Origin: Grammothele lineata
Lineage: Eukaryota; Basidiomycota; Agaricomycetes; Polyporales; Polyporaceae
Length of the DNA: 64,000 nucleotides
Assembly (NCBI GenBank): GCA_002150815.3
Contig: NDFF03000367.1
Coordinates: 558,001-622,000 of the forward strand
Direction of reading: 5' to 3'
Shown: positions 56,320 through 64,000 of the stretch, piece after piece
How the letters are laid out: each line of letters begins with the position of its first letter
Numbering within the stretch: the first letter of the stretch is position 1
The notes under the pieces: generated by a model
Told to the model about the DNA's origin: nothing
What the model saw: only the letters and a program-made list of their open reading frames with translations
The model's database searches: none
Made by a program: the position numbers and the translations under genes

Positions 56320-59118
56320 CTATGCGCGGAGCGACGCAGGCGGGACGGGCGACACCGCAGACGCAGACGCGGGCGCGTCCGCCTGCGAGACGGAGCGCCG
56401 CGTCTTGCGCAATCGCGCCGACTTCGACGGCGACGCCGGCGGCTGCGGCAGCGGCGAGCGCGGCAGGCCCGGGCCCGGGCCCTTCTCGAGTTCGACAGCG
56501 CTACTCGGGGGAAGGTTGATGTGCGGCGGTCGGTGCGCGTGCCCGTTGGGCCGTTTCGAGTGTGCGGGGTGGGCGTCGCCGTTCGAGGCCGAAGTGGAGG
56601 TCGCGGTGACGGCGGACGCGGTCGTCGTGGCGGACGCGGTGGAGGTGGTTGTGGCGGTGGAGATGGCGGTTTGGGTGCTCGATGCGGACGCGGTCGAGAA
56701 GTTGGACATGGCTGAGGCGTACGAGCTCGCAGACGTCGAGCGGGACATTGGTGGGGCGCTCGGCGGGTGCTGCTGCTGTGGTGGAGGTGGTAGGGGCTGC
56801 GAGAGTTGTTCTTGCGGCTGTCGTGGTTGCTCATGATGGCGTGGAGGATGCTGCGACGACGACGACGCGGAGGCGGACAGTGACGCGGAGGCGGAGACAC
56901 GGCGCACGACCCGTGCGTCTGCACGCCTATCCCGGTAGTCCCGTTCTCGTCGCTCTCGATCTTCCCTCCCAGACCTCGACCCCTCGCTCCGATGTCCCGA
57001 CCTCGATTCCGGCCGCAACGTCTGCCCCGCCTCCCTCGACCCTGATGGCGCCTCATCCCTCGGGCGCACTGTCTCCTGGGACGCGCGTGCGTCCGCGACC
57101 GTGCACACCAGCGCCCTAGGCATGTACACGCGCTCGTAGTAAAGCATGAACGCGCCGGCGCCCTCCTGCAGCACCCGGTCGATCCCGCACTCCTGCACCG
57201 TGTCGTCGCTGATCCGCAACCAGCCCCTCCCCGGCGCGGGCCCGCTGCCGTCATCGTCGCGGACGGGCCCGAGCGCCGCACACCGCGCGCAGTCGCAACC
57301 GAGTGGGCATGCGAGGCGTGGTGGGGCGAAGCGGCGGTCCCCGGTGGAGAGCGGGCGAGGCTTGCGCCGGAAGCAGACGTAATGCCCGAACGAGTGCTGG
57401 CCGTAATGGCAGACGACGGCCGAGAGACGATAGAGCGTACGGGGCACGGCGTATGTCGCGGGTGTCGGGGTTGTGGAACGCTGGACACCATCGGGAGACA
57501 TGGGGGGCGGGGGCGCTGAGATTGGCGAGGAGGGCGTGATGGACAGTTGGCCAGAGGTGGTGTAGGGTGTGAGGTCAAGGATCTCGGGGAAGACGACGTG
57601 GCAGTTGTTTTTGGCGGCATAGTGGCCGTAGTGCACGGAACGGTTCAGGTGGAGGGCAAGTACAGGCGGAGGCTGGGGGCGGGTAAGGAGTCGCTCGTCG
57701 AGAATAGGATGTGGACACTCACTCGGGCGATCATGGACTGCTTTGTGGAGGCAGGGCTGAAGACCTTCTCCAACTTCACACCCTTGACGTCCTCCTCAAT
57801 CCTCCCCTCATCCAGAGCCGCCTTTACTCGCGCCAATAGTTTCCTGCTATCCCTCGCCCGCCTCTTCTTTGATGACGAAGGGTCCTGCGTTACTTGTAAG
57901 GCTTCCGTGAGTCTTTCTGCTTCCTGCTCAAGCTTTCGGTAGGTTGCCAGCATCGAACATTTCCGACATATGCAGTCGTTGAGGATCTCTAACCTCGTGT
58001 AGTCGTCAAGACATTCTTCTAGTCGACAAACGTTCTGCTAGCTCTTTAGCTACGAGACAGCAGAACGACGACCATAGAAAGACGGACCTTCATTCGGGGA
58101 ACCGCCAACTGCCAGTTGTCGAAGGGGAAGTGCATGACCGCCTCCGTGTAGCCGCACTGAACACAACTGCGCCTGTTCGCCGTCAAACCGTCAAAGACGG
58201 TCTTACTCACATCGCGACTCATCCTGTCATCGCTCTGCGTCAACCCTCCCAGCCCGCGATCTCTGCGTATTTCCCGTGCAACGGCGACTGCTTCGCTCTT
58301 GACGCATTCGGACAGAAGCTGGAAGAGCTCTTGCGCGTCTTGGTGCTCTCGAGAAGAAAACAGGGAATTGTGCTTTCCGGGATTGTGGTTCGACAAGGAG
58401 CTGATCATTTCAACGGGACGTATCGCGCGGGAGGCCGTAGATGGAGTGTTGAGCACTATCGAGGAATGAGCACGGACGAGAGACACGTGCCAGCTGGGAG
58501 GCTCGACTCACTGTAGGTGAGATCTCGCAAAGAGTCAATGACGGGTGTAGGGACATCTAAGGCCTCTGCTCTGGCATGAACCTTCTCTAATTGAGGTTGG
58601 AGGTAGGATAGTGATGCCATGGCCTGGATGGAAGTTGTGAAGAGACGCGCAACAGTAATGGTGTATGACGTACCTGCAAAGTCGAGTTCATAAAGCAATA
58701 TGTCCCGGAAATATTGACAAGCCCTGGGTAGTAGCCTTCGCTCGTGTCCTCATACCCACTATCTACTCGCACAGCAAACAAACATTGAGCCTTGCACAAG
58801 TCGCAAGACAGAAAGAGACACACCATGGCTGGATGTCCGGGCCACTTGGTCATCTCGGGAACGCGTGTGCGCCTTCCTCCGGAGTTTGCGCGAAGATCCA
58901 CTCCCACTCGACGAAGAGTCGTTCCAGTTCCATGGAAAGATATTCGTGAGAGAGTCGAAGACCATGAAGACTGCGGCGGAGATTGAGTGCCGGCGAGAGT
59001 TGAGAAAGAGGATGAAGGTAGGGACGAGGATGAGAAAGACCAGAGGGGCGATTTGCTGGAAGGCAGGACTGGCTAGGACGGTGTAGAGATGGTAGCGGAG
59101 GTCGTCGTGCGGCAGCAT
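56320..59118 (-). CDS. UBP1: Membrane-anchored ubiquitin carboxyl-terminal hydrolase (UBP1-like)
   Basis: Six exons (59118-58824, 58762-58674, 58623-58512, 58455-58088, 58034-57723, 57672-56320) sum to 842 residues. A membrane segment near residues 22-40 (IAPLVFLILVPTFILFL) follows a short N-terminus, as in yeast Ubp1. The USP fold begins at about 112 with GLVNISGTYCFMNSTLQ, catalytic Cys about 121. Paired Cys CVQCGYTEA and CICRKC form the zinc site. The His box is CHYGQHSFGHYVCF with His about 489; the third element WLRISDDTVQE follows. After residue about 560 the protein is low-complexity: Arg/Glu, then Gln/Pro, then Ser/Thr/Ala-rich repeats. Family members remove ubiquitin from proteins at the ER. 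ER location is inferred. Confidence 0.93.
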
Positions 59119-59671
59119 CTAGCCGAGATATACACCACCGAACGACATGAAGGTCGGGAGAGAGAAGAGCTGAATGTGCCGCGGTGGCAGCGGACTCAGC
59201 AGTCTTCCGGCCCCGGCCCTGCACCGGCACATGACGCACAGGCGTCTCCAGCTCGTGACCTGGAGGAGTGGCAGCATCGAGTCGGTGATGCAGACAGAGT
59301 GCGGTCCATGGCGTTAGAGTATGAGAAGAGCCATGTCGTTTCTCATGCTTTAGACTAGCTTTTCCTTCTCCTTCTTTGCACTTTAGAACGTGCTGATGCG
59401 TGTGCTTGTTCGCGACTCGGAAAAGTGGCTAGACGCCGGCCTCGGAAGGTCCCGACGCGCGACGCGTCCTGCGCCACAACTACAACGCGTCTGTGGCTGC
59501 GTTGTTCGAGTCTCCGTTTAATTTATGTCGATCCTTCTCCAACCTCGCCCAGGACCCGCCTCGGTCTCACATTCGTGCATCCACACGTAATCCCGTCGTT
59601 ACACGCTCTCGCTTGTTCTCTGGGCTCGTGCCAGCTTTGGCGGCGCGGCGCTTGGTTGTCTTCTTGGATAC
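59119..59671. promoter_or_regulatory. Divergent promoter region, UBP1-like / CDC7
   Basis: About 553 bases between divergent starts. No clear TATA box. Short in-frame stretches here lack motifs. Confidence 0.5.
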
Positions 59672-61998
<2,327 letters not shown>

Positions 61999-62268
61999 GT
62001 TCTACTGGAGTCATTTGGAAGCCCAAGTTGCATCGGATTGTACTATTTTATACCATTAATTTTGCGATTGAATAAATAAGCGCCGGTTGTGCGGCGTAGG
62101 AGGTTGTTTGGATCAGACGCCGTTGCCAAACAAGTCGCCGAATTTGGTAGCCGCGCTTGAGACTTGCAGGAATTTCTCTGACGCCTTCACAGTCCTCGCG
62201 TCGCCCGCGGTCGATTCGACTTCCCCTCTGTTCTCCTATTCTGAACCACAACGCCTTGAACAGTTGGA

Positions 62269-63436
62269 ATGGGCTCTTCTTCCAACAAGAAAAAGCAGGC
62301 CGCTGCGGCACCTGCTGCAGGTGCTTCCACCGCCAGTTCCTCTCGCTCATCCTCCATGCCCATCACGATCTCCGGCTTCACCGTCCTCCCCGTGACATAC
62401 TCCCCCACCGCTACCCACTATATCTATGCGCGCGCACACTCTGCGCCGAAACACAAGAACGCGAAAGGCAAGCAAAGGGAGGAACTCCCGGAGGGCCGCA
62501 CGCTCTTCGTCGTGAACGTGCCGGTGGACGCGACGGAGCGCGAATTGGCGGTGTTGTTTAAGTCGTGCGGGACTGTTGAGCGGGTCGTGTTCAGCACAAG
62601 TGGGGAGGGCGGTGCAATGGATGAGAGGGAAGGGGAGGTTGGGAGTGATGGGGATAGCGAGGACGAGGCGGATGGCGAGGTAGAGGAGGACGAAGAGGAG
62701 AGCGAAGACGACGACGACGAAGAAACAGACTCGCGGCCGAAGAAGAAACGGAAAGTTGAAAAACCAAAAGGACCCCAAGTCATCCCTCTTCCCTCTGTTC
62801 CCCTCCGTACAATCCGGCGGACGGGCCACACAGCGTACGTCGTCTTTCTGGACGAAGCCTCACTCGCGCGCGCAGTCAAACCCCCCGCACGGCCATACAC
62901 CTGGCCCGTGGACGCAGACCCGAACGTACCGCGCGGGCTCGCGCACTACACGGCGCTATACGCGTCATGGCGGCCGCCGCTCGACGCCGTGCGCGCGCAC
63001 GCGGACTCGTGGATGGCCGCGTTCGAGCACGAGCAGGCGCAGAAGCGGCAGGAGAGCAAGTACAAGATGGGCGAGGCGGTCGTCGACGAGGACGGCTTCA
63101 CGCTCGTCACGCGCGGGGGCGCGTACGGGAAGACGCTCGGCGGTGGCGTCGGCGTCGCGAGCAAGCGGTTCATGCAGGACCAGGCGGCGGACGACGCTGG
63201 TGCGGGTGTGACGGGCAAGCGCCACCGGAAGAAGAAGGAGAAGAAGGAGAAAGAGGCGTTCTACGCATTCCAGGTACACGAGAAGAAGCGCAACGGTGAG
63301 TGCGGAGCGGTGGTCGTGCGACTAGAGATTATCCTTATCATTCGCGGCAGAGATTATCGACCTCAAAAAGAAGTTCGAAGAGGACAAGGCGAAGATAGAA
63401 AAGCTGAAGCAATCGCGAAAGTTCAAGCCATATTAG
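62269..63436 (+). CDS. RRP7: Ribosomal RNA-processing protein Rrp7
   Basis: Two exons (62269-63295 and 63351-63436) sum to 370 residues. After a low-complexity start comes ITISGFTVLPVTYSPTATHY, then an RRM-like part with GRTLFVVNVPVDATERELAV and KSCGTVERVVF. An acidic Glu/Asp stretch (about residues 127-152) and a basic RPKKKRKVEKPKG are inserted before HTAYVVFLDEASLARAVKPP. The C-terminal Rrp7 domain includes DEDGFTLVTRGG, FYAFQVHEKKRN and the end EEDKAKIEKLKQSRKFKPY, a family signature. Rrp7 acts in nucleolar 40S assembly with the CK2/UTP-C module. It follows CDC7 by 270 bases on the same strand. Confidence 0.94.
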
Positions 63437-64000
63437 TCTTGGTTTACGTGTGTGGGTAAGATGGCTTACGATGTTCTGCAGCATTGACGAAGTAAGGCTT
63501 ACCCTCGCACGTTCACCCAGGCCTTCAGTGAACTAGCTATACATAGTTTGTCTAGACTCCTGCGCAGCAGAGGATACGCGCATATTGCGACCAATTGCGA
63601 CCGCAGGTCTTGCCCTTGTTCACAATGATAGCGCAGATCTTGAGCTTGTTGTACGAAGGGCCCGGTAACATCGGCTCCGAACATTGTTCTCACTGCAGGC
63701 GCCCGGGCACACATGAGAGCACATGTCAGCCGACGTCAGGTGTTTCGTCGATACCGCCAGCGACAGTTGAATGTTTCTGCAGGTGCCCTCAGGGCCCAGG
63801 GTGCTGGGGCGGACCCAGGCTGGAGCTTTACCTGGTAGCAACACGTTCACCTGAATAACAGTTGGCTGAATATTTATAGGGCCAACGTGCCTACCAGGAG
63901 GACTAACCACCGGCTGGCTCAGCGGTTCAGCATTTCGGGACCCGTTGGCATGCCGCGTGCAGTCCTGGTGAGATCGCATCGTGTGTCTTTTGCCACGCCA
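63437..64000. other. Right edge, no gene supported
   Basis: About 560 bases after Rrp7, including its 3' flank. A 119-codon minus-strand frame (63620-63979) shows no motif; it could be part of a gene beyond the window but this cannot be shown. Confidence 0.4.

Noticed and set aside
58190..58230. GTGAGT...CAG pair inside the ubiquitin protease exon 4
   Set aside because: Would be about 38 bases; reading through keeps FDGLTANRRSCVQCGY, a standard family block.
63620..63979. 119-codon minus-strand frame at the right edge
   Set aside because: No recognisable motif; cannot be tied to a gene outside the window.

Overview
The window looks like nuclear DNA from a filamentous basidiomycete, most likely a wood-decay Agaricomycete such as a polypore. 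The reasons are GC-rich genes split by many 45-85 base introns with GTRNGT donors and YAG acceptors, short intergenic gaps, and a gene content typical of fungal chromosomes (Cdc7, Rrp7, eIF3b, a Ras-GAP of the IRA/neurofibromin type, Hpc2, basidiomycete-style BTB proteins). Gene models were joined by hand from reading frames and splice sites; in almost all of them the summed exon lengths are a multiple of three.

Layout. 1-4.1 kb: a non-LTR (LINE) retrotransposon on the minus strand, cut by the window edge, with ORF1 (zinc knuckles) and ORF2 (endonuclease plus reverse transcriptase) joined by a TAATG overlap. 6.05-8.02 kb: an unidentified coiled-coil protein. 8.6-11.1 kb: an Hpc2/ubinuclein histone-chaperone subunit. 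12.2-13.3 kb: a short-chain dehydrogenase with an apparent frameshift in its active site, divergent from eIF3b (13.7-16.2 kb). 17.0-20.2 kb: a three-RRM Ngr1/Nam8/Csx1-type RNA-binding protein. 22.2-32.3 kb: a 10 kb neurofibromin-type Ras GTPase-activating protein. 34.4-36.2 kb: a stomatin-like protein. 37.7-39.6 kb: a single-pass membrane protein with a long disordered tail. 40.9-44.4 kb: a large coiled-coil protein. 44.7-46.3 kb: a cyclophilin with an RRM (PPIL4/Cyp6 type). 46.5-52.1 kb: two BTB/POZ genes flanking P5C dehydrogenase (PUT2). 52.4-53.9 kb: a mitochondrial DNAJC28/DUF1992 protein. 54.9-55.4 kb: a four-exon gene for an 85-residue protein behind a clear TATA box. 56.3-59.1 kb: a membrane-anchored ubiquitin protease. 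59.7-62.0 kb: Cdc7 kinase. 62.3-63.4 kb: Rrp7.

The genes do not form a pathway cluster. They are mostly single-copy housekeeping genes: translation initiation, ribosome assembly, replication licensing, Ras control, proline breakdown, chromatin and RNA processing. Three divergent pairs share short promoters (SDR/eIF3b about 325 bases, BTB/DNAJC28 about 254 bases, UBP/CDC7 about 553 bases). I saw no rRNA, CRISPR array or secondary-metabolite cluster and no convincing tRNA. The most unusual points are the frameshifted SDR, the small TATA-driven gene with an alternative acceptor that gives an immediate stop, the LINE TAATG coupling, and the two uncharacterised coiled-coil proteins.
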